The position numbers and the translations under genes were made by a program. Positions 48,317 through 60,253 of a stretch of 64,000 nucleotides of DNA are shown here, in pieces. Under the pieces are notes generated by a model. The model did no database searches and was not told the origin of the DNA. It saw only the letters and a program-made list of their open reading frames with translations. Each line of letters begins with the position of its first letter. Position 1 is the first letter of the stretch. This stretch comes from Rutidosis leptorrhynchoides (taxonomy: Eukaryota; Streptophyta; Magnoliopsida; Asterales; Asteraceae), in contig NC_092343.1 in the NCBI RefSeq assembly GCF_046630445.1, positions 138,439,501 through 138,503,500 of the forward strand. Direction: 5' to 3'.

Positions 48317-48328
48317 GAAGAGACTTGT

Positions 48329-50231
48329 TGTAACACCCCGTTTTCCCCATATATGATTTCTAGGTGTATCGTGTATGTACGATAGGTGTAGGATGACTTC
48401 GGGACATGTTCGAGTGCTAAAGTCTTGTATACAAGAAAATGAGTCAGGTCATGTGGTATGTCGCGGCGCGACATAGGAGGCTGCGGTGCGGCAATTAACT
48501 GGAATCAGGATCAGGAGGCATGTAAACAAGGGCACCAGACCACCATTTATCTCGCGGCGCGGAGAAGGGTGTCGCGGCGCGGCATTCAGCTGATTTCAAT
48601 TCCAGGAAGCATGTTAAGGCAATCACCAGAATACGTTATATGTCACGGCACGACGATTAAGGCCGCGGTACGGCAATTTTGGCGGACTGGTACCAGTTTT
48701 GTGATTTTAAAAGATATTCAAGGGCATTTTTGTCATTTCGCGTTTGAGCCAGATTTGAGATCTTAATCTCATCCACTCATTCATTTTCCTTTTATCTTTT
48801 TCCTTTTCTTCTCCATTTTCTCTCAAAAACTCAAACACCCAAATTGATTCAAAGGGATTTTTGGAAAGGAAGAAGCGAGTTTTGATCGAAAGCGTAAGAG
48901 ACAAGTTTGTTCTCCTCGTTCTTAGCTACAAGGTGATACTAGCGGTAAGCTCTAACTTCGAATTTCATTTTCGTGTTCATCATTCAAATTTGGGGCTTTT
49001 GGCTTGTATGTTCATAGATGGAACCCATTTAGTTGTTAATTGAAGATTAACACCAAGATTCGGGTTTATTATTGTTATTGGCGGATTTTGGGTTTGGTGA
49101 ACAAGTGTAAGTTTGTAAGACTTGCAAATGGGTGTAATCACTAGTATTTAGTGATTATTGAGGTGTTGGAAGCCTTTAGGGTTCGTTCGGTTGACTAATT
49201 TTGAAATGGGTCAAAATTAGGGTTTTGGTGTTAAATTGGGCAAGACAAGTGTTTAACACTTGTGTTCGGGTTTAATTGGCTTATTAGGACCAGTGTCACT
49301 AGTGTTAGTGATTATTGGTTAGTTTGGGCGCGGTATGTGCTTGGAGGTGCTTTTGGGTCGAAATTGCGCTAGTTGTCGATTTTGGGTTGGTTTGTAAATC
49401 CACCCTAATTCTGTTATTTGTCATGTGATAATGGAATAGGTACGTTCCATTGGCGTTTGGAGATTTCGGTTGGCATCCATCAAGACTTCAAGGTGAGTGT
49501 AAATTTACTATGCACATGTGTATGTGTAAAATGGGTGCGTGTGTGTAGGATGACCCTCGTTCGGGTTTACTCTATGTTCGTGTAGGAGAATGGACCTTGT
49601 GCTTCGGGTCCATGTGATACGTTTATGCGTTGTGGGTTTTTACCCTTAGTGTTGTGAATTGGCTAGCATTTTGGATAACCCTTTTGGCGATGGGTTGCTA
49701 GCATTTGTTGTTGAGGAAATGAATCTCGGATAGTGCGGATTCATGATGACTCGGGTTGTTTCGGTCATCTTGGTGATGAGGTGGTGAATTTCGAGTTGTG
49801 CGAATTTACTAAGGCTCGGGTGGTTCGGCCAACCTCTGTTGTTGAAGTAGTGAAGGAAGTGAATCTCGGGTAGTGCGAATTCACTAAGGTCCGGGTAGTT
49901 CGGCCAACCTTCATGTGGTTTGGGTTAAGGGGTTAACCTTATCGTTATTTTTGATTATATTTGTTATACGCGTATATACTTATGGTTGTGTTGTAGCTAA
50001 TCTTGTGACGTTAGCTTGGCGATTACGTAGCGTGTAGCTACTTTGTGTATTGTGCTCTTTTGTAGTTGTTTACCATGCGAATTCAGTATGTGTTATTTTG
50101 ATGCTTGGTGATGCGTAGCTATTTTATGCATATGTATGTGTATAGTATCTTTATATTCATTAAGCATTAGCTTACCCTCTCGTTGTTGATATTTTTATAG
50201 GTTCGCGTGATGGCGGCTCGGGTAAGCATGG
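48329..50231 (+). mobile_element. LTR-like element, 5' part, cut by a later Ty3 insertion
   Basis: Begins TGTAACACCCCG after CTTGT (48324-48328) inside Copia copy 2 and is cut at 50231. It looks like the first 1.9 kb of a long LTR. There is a cluster of six GC-rich inverted repeats (48458-48674), then a CT-rich leader-like stretch (48770-48840). Next is a region with repeated 'gcgaatt[c/t]acta' and 'gttcggccaacc' words (49735-49910), then 'ttagcttaccctctcgttg' and 'ataggttcgcgtgatgg' near 50165-50215, in the position of the conserved LTR/splice region of the Ty3 LTRs. There is no coding motif; short frames at 48458-48766 and 48861-49043 are not recognised. A Ty3 LTR is most likely. Confidence 0.55.
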
Positions 50232-53120
50232 TGAAATGCCCCGTTCATATTAATTATAAACGTTTCATATTAATTGGTTTCTTTGCGAGGTTTTGACCTC
50301 TACATGAGACGTTTTTCAAATCTTGCATTCGTTTTAAAAACAACCATAACCTTTATTATTGAATAAAGGTCTTAATGACATAATTTAGATTGTCTATCAA
50401 AGACAATCTCCTCAAATAAATAAGTTTTTACACAACCCATTACAATATGATCAAATATATTACAACAAATACTCCGAATGCAAGTTTAAACAATATAAAC
50501 AATTATGCCGACTCCAAATCTTGACCTTGGGTTGGCATACGACAGCGGAAGCATTTTTAATATTCACCTGAGAATAAAGATGCTTAAAACGTCAACAAAA
50601 AATGTTGGTGAGTCATAGGTTTAATTTCTATATAATAATCATAACATTTAATAAGCCACAAGATTTCATTTAATCAAATGCGCAGGATCATTACAACTGC
50701 AAAAATCATTCATACGATGAGTCGCCTGGTAACCGACCTTAACATAGAGCGCTTAAGATATCTGGCATCATACATTCCACTATTCAAATGTATGACAAGA
50801 ACCCTTCGAAGTACTAAAGCATTTCCACTATTTGAAAATGGGGGTGGTTGGTGCCCGTAGATCTACCTTTAGGATTCGTGTCAATTAGTGTTTTTCACTA
50901 ATTCTTATGTTACCAAGCATAATAATAATAAGTACAGATATCCAGTATAACAAAACAGGCGTAGAATGTAGTTTCATGAACTTGTGCTTATTTTGTAAAA
51001 CATTTACAAATTTGCATGTATTCTCATCCCAAAATAATTTAGATAGTAAAAATGGGACTATAACTCACTTTTACAGATTACTAATTTGTCGAGAATTAGA
51101 CTTGGCCACGGGTTGATTTATGAACCTATAACAATATATACATATATTAAAATATGATCGAAATATATTCACAATATTTTCTTTATTACGTGTTGATGAT
51201 TTTAGTTGTCCAGTTAGCAGTCCAATGTTAGTAGTCCATAATTTGTCGTACATGAATAACTTAATATATATCTTGAATCAATCCACGACCCAGTGTATAC
51301 ATATCTCAGTATTGATCACAACTCAAACTATATATATATTTTGGAATCAACCTCAACCCTGTATAGCTAACTCCAACATTTGCATATAGAGTGTCTATGG
51401 TTGTTCCGCAATATATATATAGATGGGTCGACATGATAGGTCGAAACATTGTATACGTTTCTATGGTATCTCAAGATTACATAATATACAATATAAGTTG
51501 ATTAAGTTATGGTTGGAATAGATTTCTTACAAATTTTCACGTAGTTAAAATGAGTAGTTTTTACCAATTTAGTTTTACCCGTCATTTCTTCGTTTCAAAT
51601 CCGTTTTGAGTGAATTAAGCGGCTATGATTTCATATTGAACTTAAATTTATGAAACTAAACAGAAAAAGTATAGGTTTATAGTCGGAAATATAAGTTAGA
51701 AGTCGTTTTTGAAAGAGGTAGTCATTTTCGTCGAAAGAACGACATCTTGATGACTATTTTGAAAAACATACTTTCACTTTGAGTTTAACCATGATTTTTG
51801 AATATAGTTTCATATTCATAAGAAAAATCATTTCAGAAGTATAGCTTTTAAATCAAAGTTTTTCATAGTTTTTAACTATCCAAACCAAAACAGCCCCCGG
51901 TTGTACTACGACGACATATATCCGGTTTTACGGTGTTCTTCGTGTTTACAGGTTTTAAATCATTAAGTTAGCCTATCATATAGATATAGAACATGTGTTT
52001 AATTGATTTTAAAATTTAAGTTAGAAGGATTAACTTTGTTTGCGAACAAGTTTAGAATTAACTAAACTATGTTCTAGTGATTACAAGTTTAGCTCTTCGA
52101 ATAAGATAGTTTTATATGGATGAATCGAATGATGTTATGAACATCATTACTACCTCAAGTTTTCTGGATAAACCTACTGGAAATGTGAAAAATAGATCTA
52201 GCTTCAAAGGATCCTTTGAAGGCTTGAAAGTTCTTGAAGTAGAATCATGACACGAAAACAAGTTCAAGTAAGATTTCCACTTGAAATAAGATTGTTATAG
52301 TTATAGAAATTGAATCAAAGTTTGAATATGAATATTACCTTAAATAATAAAGATAACCTACTATAAATAACAAAGGTTTCTTGATCTTAGATTATGAGTT
52401 GGAATGGATTAGAAAGCTTGGAAGTAGTCATGAAGACTTGATATGATTCTTGAAGTGTTCTTGAAAGATGGTTGTTTTTATGATGATTAAAGCTTGTAAT
52501 TGAAGCTAAAAGATGGTGAAAATGCTTGGAGATAATCAAGTATGATGTTAGGAGTATTTTGAGAGAGAAATTAGAGTGTAAGTATGAGAAAATGGAGTGA
52601 AGAAATGGTGTGCATTCATGAATACGTTTTTTACATTTTATAAAGAAAAAAAGATACTTAAGTTTGTTTTCTTGCTAAATAATTCATGCAAGTTGACAAA
52701 TGATGGTTCCCACATGATCCTTAATCATTTAAGGCTACTAAGGAGCAGATTTTTATTAGTATATATGAATAGTAAATACATCTAGAAGCTGCGTATTATA
52801 CGAGTACAATACCATACATGTACGAGTAGAATTTTTGATGAAAATGAATGAGAATGTAATTGTAAGCATTTTTGTTAACTAGAAGTACTTTTATATGTGT
52901 CTTGAAGTCTTTCAAAAGTGTATAAATACATCATAATACATTACATGTATATATATTTAACTGAGTCGTTAAGTCATCGTTAGTCGTTACATGTAAGTGT
53001 TGTTTCGAAACCTTTAGGTTAACGATCTTGTTAAATATAATTGACCCATTGTTATTACAATTAAATGAGATGTTAAATTGTTATGTTAACATGTTAACAT
53101 GGTGTATTATCATATCTAAT

Positions 53121-53204
<84 letters not shown>

Positions 53205-53542
53205 AAATACTATTACAACGATAATCGTTACATATATGTATATTGTTTCGAAGTCTTTAAGTTAGTATATATATATAACTCATTGTTATTATACTTAATG
53301 AGATACTTAAATATCATTTAATCAAATCATAAATATACATGTCCAAATATATATTCCTTTAATTAATTATTACGATATGTGACTTTCGTGAATCGTGAGA
53401 CAGACTGGGTGTCCAAACGTTTGTATAAAATTCATTCCAAATAACCAAGTCTTAATGAGTTTGATTGCTTAATATGTTGGAAACATTTAATTATGTAAAT
53501 ATTAATCTTATATATATTAGCGGAAAAATCCGGGTCATTACA
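50232..53542 (-). repeat. 3' LTR of the minus-strand Ty3 element
   Basis: 3311 bp. Minus strand TGTAATGACCCGG...GGGGCATTTCA, alignable with the LTRs at 2905 and 16644 (for example 51900-52300 against 4140-4480 in reverse). It contains a (TA)n array at 53124-53199. No gene. Confidence 0.92.
53124..53199. repeat. (TA)n microsatellite
   Basis: About 75 bases of pure TA within the LTR, much longer than at the homologous place in the 2905 and 16644 LTRs (near 3115 and 16850 or 3270). Confidence 0.97.
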
Positions 53543-53593
53543 TTATACACCCGTTAAATTAAATTTCGTCCCGAAATTTGGAATAGTACCTAG

Positions 53594-55981
53594 TTAACGT
53601 GCGATATCGTTAAACAGATGTGGATACTTCTGCTTCATTTGGTCTTCTCGTTCCCAAGTGAATTCACGTCCTCTACGAGCATTCCACCGAACCTTAACGA
53701 TTGGTATCTTACTTTGTTTGAGTCGTTTGACCTCACGATCCATAATTTCGACGGGTTCTTCGACAAAATTTAGTTTCTCGTCAATTTTAATCTCATCTAA
53801 AGGAATAATGAGATCTTCGGTAGCTAGGCATTTCTTCAGGTTTGAAACATGAAAGGTGTTATGAATCTTTTCTAATTGTGGAGGTAGCTCAAGTCGATAG
53901 GCCACTGGCCCAATACGTTTTTCAATCTTGAATGGCCCAATGTATCTTGGGCTCAATTTCCCTCGCTTTCCAAAACGAATAACCCCTTTCCAAGGTGATA
54001 CCTTAATCATAACCATATCACCCTCCTCAAACTCTAAAGGTTTCCTTCTAACATCCGCGTAGCTCTTTTGCCAACTCCTGGCTATTTTTAATCGTTGCTG
54101 AATCTGAATGACCTTGTCGGTAGTTTCCTGGATAATTTCCGGACCTGTAATCTATTTTTCCCCCACATCACTCCAACAAATTGGAGACCTGCACTTCCTC
54201 CCATAAAGTGCCTCAAATGGTGCCGCCTCAATACTAGAATGGTAGCTGTTGTTGTAGGAAAACTCAGCTAACGGTAGATGTCGATCCTAACTGCTTCCAA
54301 AATCAATAACACATGCTCATAGCATGTCTTCGAGTGTCTGAATCGTCCTTTCACTCTACCCATCAGTTTATGGATGATAGGCAGTACTTAAATTTAGACT
54401 AGTTCCCAACGCTTCGTGTAATGCCTGCCAGAATCTGGAAGTAAATCTGCTATCACGATCAGAGATAATAGAGATTGGTATACCATGTCTAGAAATAACT
54501 TCTTTCAAGTATAATTGTGCTAATTTCTCTATACCATCCTCTTCTTTTATTGGCAGAAAGTGTGCTGACTTAGTAAGACGATCGACTATTACCCAAATCA
54601 TATCATAACCACCTGCGGTTCTCGGTAACTTAGCAATGAAATCCATGGTAATGTTTTCCCATTTCCATTCTGGGATTTCAGGTTGTTGGAGTATACCTGA
54701 TGGTTTCTGATGCTCAGCTTTGACTTTAGAACAAGTCAAACATGCTCCTACATATGTGGCTATATCGGCCTTCATTCCTGGCCACCAAAAGTTTCTCTTG
54801 AGGTCTTGGTACATTTTCCCCGCTCTGGGATGTATTGAATATCTGGTTTTATGTGCTTCATCTAGTACCACTTTCCTCAAATCCCCATTCTTTGGTACCC
54901 AAATTCTTTCAGCTAAATACCTGGTTCCATCTTTCCGAATATTAAGCTGTTTTTCTAATCCTTTGGGTATTTCCCTTCCAAAAATTCCTTCCTTCAAAAC
55001 CTCCTGTTGTGCCTCTTTTATTCGAGTAGTAAGATTAGTATGAATAATCATGTTCATAGCTTTTACTCGAATAGGTTCTCTTTCCTTTCGACTCAAGGCA
55101 TCGGCTACCACATTTGCTTTCCCCGGGTGGTAACGGATTTCACAATCATAATCATTTTTTTTTTTTTTTTTGAAAGGCACAATCATAATCATTTAGCAGC
55201 TCAACCCATCTACGCTGCCTCATGTTTAGTTGCTTTTGATTTAAAATATGTTGGAGACTCTTGTGGTCAATGTATACGATAAACTTGACCCCATATAGAT
55301 AATGCCTCCACATCTTTAATGCAAAAACAACGACGCCCAATTCCAGATCGTGTGTGGTGTAGTTTTGTTCATGAATTTTGAGTTGTCGAGAAACATATGC
55401 AATCACCTTCTTCTGTTGCATAAGAACACACCCAAAACCCATTCTTGATGCGTCGCAGTAGATAACGAAATCTTCCATTCCGTCAGGTAACGATAAAATA
55501 GGTGCCGTAGTCAACTTCTTTTTCAATAATTGGAAGGCACCCTCTTGTTCGGAAGTCCATTCATACTTCTTCCCCTTATGTGTCAAGGCAGTTAAAGTTT
55601 TAGCTATTCGGGAGAAATCTTGAATAAATCTCCTATAATAATCAGCTAAACCCAAAAATTGACGTATTTGCGTTGGAGTTTTCGGGGTTTCCCAATTTTT
55701 AATGGATTCGATCTTGGCGGGATCAACTTTGATTCCATTACTACTGACTACGTGACCAAGAAATTGTACTTCATTTAAACAAAAAGCACATTTAGAGAAC
55801 TTAGCATAAAGTTGCTCTTTTCTTAACAACTCTAACACAAGTATCAAGTGTTGTTCGTGTTCTTGGTTATTCTTCAAATAAATAAGGATGTCATCAATAA
55901 AGACAATAACAAACTTATCTAAATATGGACTACATACTCGGTGCATGAGGTCCATGAAAACTGCAGGTGCATTGGTTAGAC
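53594..55981 (-). pseudogene. Ty3 pol (RT to chromodomain), disrupted
   Basis: Minus strand. From the cut at 55981 (TNAPAVF) it reads FIDDILIY (near 55900), the RT thumb, RNase H ([13 protein letters not shown]) and TDHKSL-like IDHKSLQH, then [15 protein letters not shown]. Integrase has [13 protein letters not shown] ... CLTCSKVK and [10 protein letters not shown], and the end is [19 protein letters not shown] to TAA 53594-53596. A 37-base insertion with a poly(A) shifts the frame at 55141-55194. Stops lie at 54368-54370, 54356-54358, 54317-54319, 54287-54289 and 54152-54154, each one G:C-to-A:T change away from the residue expected from the sister pol at 13801. The element cannot make pol. 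Confidence 0.92.
55141..55194 (-). mobile_element. Tiny poly(A) insertion with 17-bp target duplication
   Basis: The 17-base sequence CACAATCATAATCATTT occurs at 55141-55157 and again at 55178-55194. Between them are 14 T and GAAAGG. Read on the minus strand this is CCTTTC plus a poly(A) between direct repeats, the hallmark of target-primed reverse transcription by a LINE machinery, with almost the whole element missing. It breaks pol at [12 protein letters not shown]. Confidence 0.7.
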
Positions 55982-58900
55982 TGTAACGACCCTGGTTTTT
56001 CCAACGTTATTTATTAATAATTATTATTATTAATACGCTTGATTAAAAGAATGTATGTCATTACATTTACATGTTGCTTTAATTGCCCGTACTTGAACTT
56101 TAAATGCCCGAAACGTCTTTGTGACACCCGGAACTTGCACGAATAATATTTTAAGATATTATTTACATCCATGATTAATTTTAGTAATCATTTTAATTAA
56201 CTAAGGCTTTTAGTTAGTTACTTGGGCTTAACTTGGACTTTTATTGATTTACTTGCTAACTACTTGAACTTGGGCTTTGTTTAGTTAATGAACTCATGTA
56301 TTAAAACTTGTAAGCCCACCCTACTTATAATATGGATTAGTTAGCCCACTCTTGCTACTTGTAAGTATTAGTTCCATGCCTAACTAGTTAGTTGAACCAT
56401 TTAGAATCTTGTTGCCTTATAATCCCCATGAGACTACATGCATTAACCACCTTTTATGAACTTGCATGCAAGAGACCACTAAACAAAACCTCCCCCCCCC
56501 TTGGAGTGCAGCTGGCCGTCGGCCTTTAGGGGTGTGTAGGAGGGTTTTTGATTCATTTTTTTATCACATTCATTCTCTCATTCTCTCATTTCAAAATACA
56601 CACACACTTGCTTCATCTTTTCTCTTATCTTCCTCTCAAGTCTTTCTTTCTTTCTTGTAAGTAAAATGAACAATCTCCTCTTCCTTTTCTTACAACAAAA
56701 CCGTGGCCTTCATCATAAAAATCATCATCATCTTTTGTTGTTTGTTACTTAATCTTGTTGTAGTTTAATTACTTGTAGATTACTAAGTTGTTTACTTACT
56801 TACTTACTTGTCTTTCTTTACATGTTTCAAGAATCAACTCTTTAGTTTGATTCTTCACTTATATCTTGTATTTATCAAGAACATCCAAGAACATAATCTA
56901 TCTAGTTATGTTCTACATATTTTGTTTCAAAAGATTTAAAGTTTATAATCTTTATAATTGTTACTTGTGTTCTTGTTTGTTGTATGTTACTAGAATACCA
57001 CCTTCATGGTTGGTTTAGGCTTATCATTCATTTTCTTTATTTCTTATGGTTAGTTGCTTACTACACATTTGAACAAGGACATGAAACCAACAAGAGCTTA
57101 CACTTTGGTGCAAGTATCATGGATCCAACACTTGGTTGTGATCTTTCTTAGTGTTCATGAACTTGTTCATAAACTTACATGTAACCTTGGTCATGATTAC
57201 TAGTTAATCTTGATCTTATATTTCTTGGATCTAACTTGTTAGTTCAAGAACAACACTTTAAACTCTCTAACTTGTGTTGATTTGACTTAAGAACTATAGA
57301 TCTAGACTTTGAGTCTTGAATCTTCAAGACCTAACTAAGAACTATGTTCTACAAGTTAAGATCTTGCTTACTTAAGTTCAATTCAAGTTTGTAACTTATT
57401 ATTGTTTTAAAAGTTCATGTGTGTGCTAGATCTAAGACTTTGACGAAACCTTGGTTCATCAAACATTATACAACTCTTAAGTGAGTTGATCTACATGTCT
57501 TAGACTCACACTTGTGTTGCTAGTGTCAAAACTTAGTTAGAATTACTTTCATTGTTCATGTGTGTGTAGATCTAGAACTTGATGTAACTTTGGTTCATCA
57601 AATTCATGTCTTAGACTTGCACTAAGGTTATGATGGACAAATCTTGGTTAAGATGATGTATACACATCCATGAGTGGTGCACTTGAAGCTAGACGCATCA
57701 AGGATGAGAACCATGATGAGCATCCAACACCAAGATCACCGGAACCCTTGAAAACCCACTGCATTCTGTCCAAAAGTTTCTGACCTACTGCTTCTGGAAC
57801 AGACCAGTAGACCTGGGCTGTTCTAACCTTGATTTTTAGATAGAACTTTTCGAGTAGATAACTTTTCATATAGGACTCGTCTTAATCCGAGTTACGGTTT
57901 AGGATTTATGGCCCTCCGATCGTTACCATGTCCTTTAACGTTGTGCAGAAATTTCTGACCTACTCGCACTTAGACCGTCGCCACGGTCAAACCAAGACGA
58001 GTTTGCTTCTGTAAATTTTACCACACTTAAGGGACTCGTAGACGGAGCCATGACCACTGGTCTCACCTTAATTCAGTAAGGGTAGCGGCTGTGGTGACTG
58101 ACCGAAGTCAGCCTTTGTTTTAAACGACTTTCATAAACGAGTCTTACTTGTTACCTTTTGTTTAATGATGATTGATGATGACCCTTATGACCTTAATTAC
58201 GTACTTGTAAACCTTTTGAGACGACTTATTGACTTAGTGCTATTTGACTTAGGTTGAGGACGTTTGGACCGTTACTTGCACACCACTTTCCGACTACTAC
58301 CTTACCATTACTACTAATCATTGTGAGTTATAGCATTCCGTTTTTACTTTAACTTATTTTGGGAACTGAGAATGCATGCGGATTTTATGTTTTACATACT
58401 AGGCACGAGTACTTAAACTTTATATATGTGTGGGTTATATAACGGCAGAAACATTCCCTTTAGCTCGGTAACGTTTAATCATTGGTTTTTGAACCGTGAA
58501 CGCGAATCTTAGATATGGATCCATAGGGTTTGACATCCCCACTCGGGCTAGTAGCGCTAGCATTTAACGAGTGTTTAATACTTCGAGGTTATACGCACTT
58601 GCCAAGTGCACTTTAAGGGGGTACATTAAACGTTAAGTTAGTTACCGGGTGCCCACGGTTAAGCATATACTTTTACATACTTTTGAAACGCTCGTTGTAG
58701 CACTGAAATCTCGTGGCCTACTTACATTACTGTTATACTTAAACTATAGCTCACCAACCTTTGTGTTGACCTTTTTAAGCATGTATTTTCTCAGGTGCTT
58801 GAAGTCGCTTCCGCTATCTTACTAGTCGTGCTGTAGAACCCGCTGCCTAGAGTTGTTATCGCATGACTACTTATGTTGCATTCAAACTTTTTACTTATGA

Positions 58901-59115
58901 ATTCATGTTATGTAATGACCATTATGGTCACGTACACTTATTTAATGCTTCTACTTAGTGAAGCATACTTTGATTTGTAAAACAATTGACGTATGTTATG
59001 ACGTCACTTTTATTAATGAATGCAAACTCTGTTTTGAAAACGCATATAGTACTTAACCTTGTAATGATCCTGTTGATGATGGTCCGTACATGATGATTTA
59101 GTACGGGGCGTCACA
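55982..59115 (+). repeat. 5' LTR of the plus-strand Ty3 element
   Basis: 3134 bp, TGTAACGACCC...GGGGCGTCACA. It contains a C9 run (56492-56500), the dyad GGCCGTCGGCC (56513-56523), a CT-rich stretch (56560-56660), and 'ctcaccaacctttgtgttg' followed by 'ttctcaggtgcttgaagtcg' near 58750-58808, the region conserved in the other Ty3 LTRs. Small frames at 56466-56660 and 57648-57869 are not genes I recognise. Confidence 0.9.
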
Positions 59116-59117
59116 TT

Positions 59118-59129
59118 TGGTATCAGAGC
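59118..59129 (+). other. PBS of the plus-strand Ty3 element
   Basis: TGGTATCAGAGC two bases after the LTR, the initiator tRNA-Met type. The leader to the accessory ORF (59130-59452) holds no gene and ends in 'ttccttgttcag' right before the ATG, a good splice-acceptor-like sequence. Confidence 0.9.
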
Positions 59130-59452
59130 ATTGGTTGTAGGGAATTAGGATGCATTAGTGAGTCTAAGACCGACCCGAGTAGGATTCACTAATAGGGCTA
59201 ATCTACAACTTGTTAGTTTACTTGTTTCCGCTGAACTTACTGCATGCTGCTGCTTACTGTTACTGCTATATGCCGTATGCTACTACGTGATTTCACTACT
59301 GCATGCTATTACTTGCTTTCGATTGCATGCTAGTTTCGTACGATTACTGATATTGCCATGCTACTTATTGTTATACATGAATTAAACTGTTGGCCTATTA
59401 TTTGCTTGCTTTATGACATACTGACATGGAAAATTTATTTTTCCTTGTTCAG

Positions 59453-60253
59453 ATGTCGGACGTTCCACCTACTGACATCCCGAGCGGCTCAGGCCCCGTT
59501 GTTCCACCCACTGCTGCACCTGTTGCTGCTGCTGCTGCTGCCGACATTCCGGCCCCGACACCCACTGGCGACCCCGGCGCCTCTAGTTCTGGAGCTAGCT
59601 CTAGTGTGCCTATCCCGGCGTCTTCTTCCAGACCCCTGAGGCAACTGGCTCACATTGGTGGCATGGAGATCCCCGCGGAGTTCGGGGAAGGTCCCTTCCG
59701 TCATCACTGGCGCACACCTTGCCGACGCACTGCCGACGGCCGCTTAGCCGTGATTACGCCAGGCCGACACCGACAGATGTTGGCCGCTTTCGGATACGTT
59801 GAGCCACCCGCGCCACCACCGCATGATTCAGACGACGGTTCTTCCACCGATGCTTCTTCAGACGACACCTCATCTGACGACTCCAGTGATGAGGAGGATC
59901 CCGCTGACCGACCGATTCAGGCACCTTCTACCCCGCCGAAGAAGCGGTATCGCTTCGCTGGCATAATTCCTGGTCGTACTGTCACTGACGCTTATGGTCG
60001 GCGTCGTAGGATCACTGCTCGTAAACGGCTGGTGCCGTACCCCGCCGACCCACTGATATTACCGTCTCCACCCAGAGCCGGACCATCCACTTCAGCACCA
60101 CCGGCTCCACCTGCACCGCCAGCACCACCTGCCCCACCATCTTCCTCTAATGAGGAAATGAGGCGGGAGATTGAGATTCTCCAGACTCGAGTTACTGAGC
60201 TCGAGGAGCAGTTGGCTCATGTTTTGGACATCTTGTACCCACCATCGCCGTAG
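59453..60253 (+). CDS. Accessory protein of the plus-strand Ty3 element, unknown function
   Basis: A 266-codon intact ORF starting at ATG 59453 (MSDVPPTDIPSGSG). Residues 1-60 are Pro/Ala/Ser-rich. Residues about 65-115 look folded (LAHIGGMEIPAEFGEGPFRH, then HWRTPCRR). Residues about 122-150 are a Ser/Asp acidic run (DSDDGSSTDASSDDTSSDD). A basic stretch near 160-190 (KKRYRF, GRRRRITARKR) could be a nuclear localisation signal. A Pro-Ala repeat (APPAPPAPPAPP) follows, then a C-terminal coiled coil near 235-262 (MRREIEILQTRVTELEEQL). It is GC-rich compared with the LTR. It lies in front of gag, with a 298-base spacer, and is not gag: it lacks zinc knuckles and the gag core. Its layout (charged, low complexity, coiled coil) recalls ORFs 6355-6975 and 27720-28280, but I see no sequence homology. 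Confidence 0.7.
   Translation: MSDVPPTDIPSGSGPVVPPTAAPVAAAAAADIPAPTPTGDPGASSSGASSSVPIPASSSRPLRQLAHIGGMEIPAEFGEGPFRHHWRTPCRRTADGRLAVITPGRHRQMLAAFGYVEPPAPPPHDSDDGSSTDASSDDTSSDDSSDEEDPADRPIQAPSTPPKKRYRFAGIIPGRTVTDAYGRRRRITARKRLVPYPADPLILPSPPRAGPSTSAPPAPPAPPAPPAPPSSSNEEMRREIEILQTRVTELEEQLAHVLDILYPPSP

Larger units (their letters stand above)
43659..48328 (-). mobile_element. Second Copia element of the same family (minus strand, split and incomplete)
   Basis: The 3' LTR 43659-44571, PPT, 3' UTR, and pol up to protease/pre-integrase at 48316 are present. The rest (gag, leader, 5' LTR) is separated by the insertion at 48329 and lies outside the window. The left target site is TATAC (43654-43658). 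Its protein is very close to that of the Copia at 34192, but its LTR is shorter (913 vs 1091 bp) and visibly diverged. Confidence 0.93.
50232..55981 (-). mobile_element. Ty3/Gypsy chromovirus (minus strand), 3' half
   Basis: The 3' LTR 50232-53542, PPT region and pol from the chromodomain back to mid-RT, where the element is cut at 55981 by the next insertion. It is the same general family as the 2905 element: the LTR 3' end matches (CGTTTATAATTAATATGAAC ... GGCATTTCA), and pol is closely similar. CATGG at 50227-50231 would be the left target site; the right one is outside the window. Confidence 0.92.
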
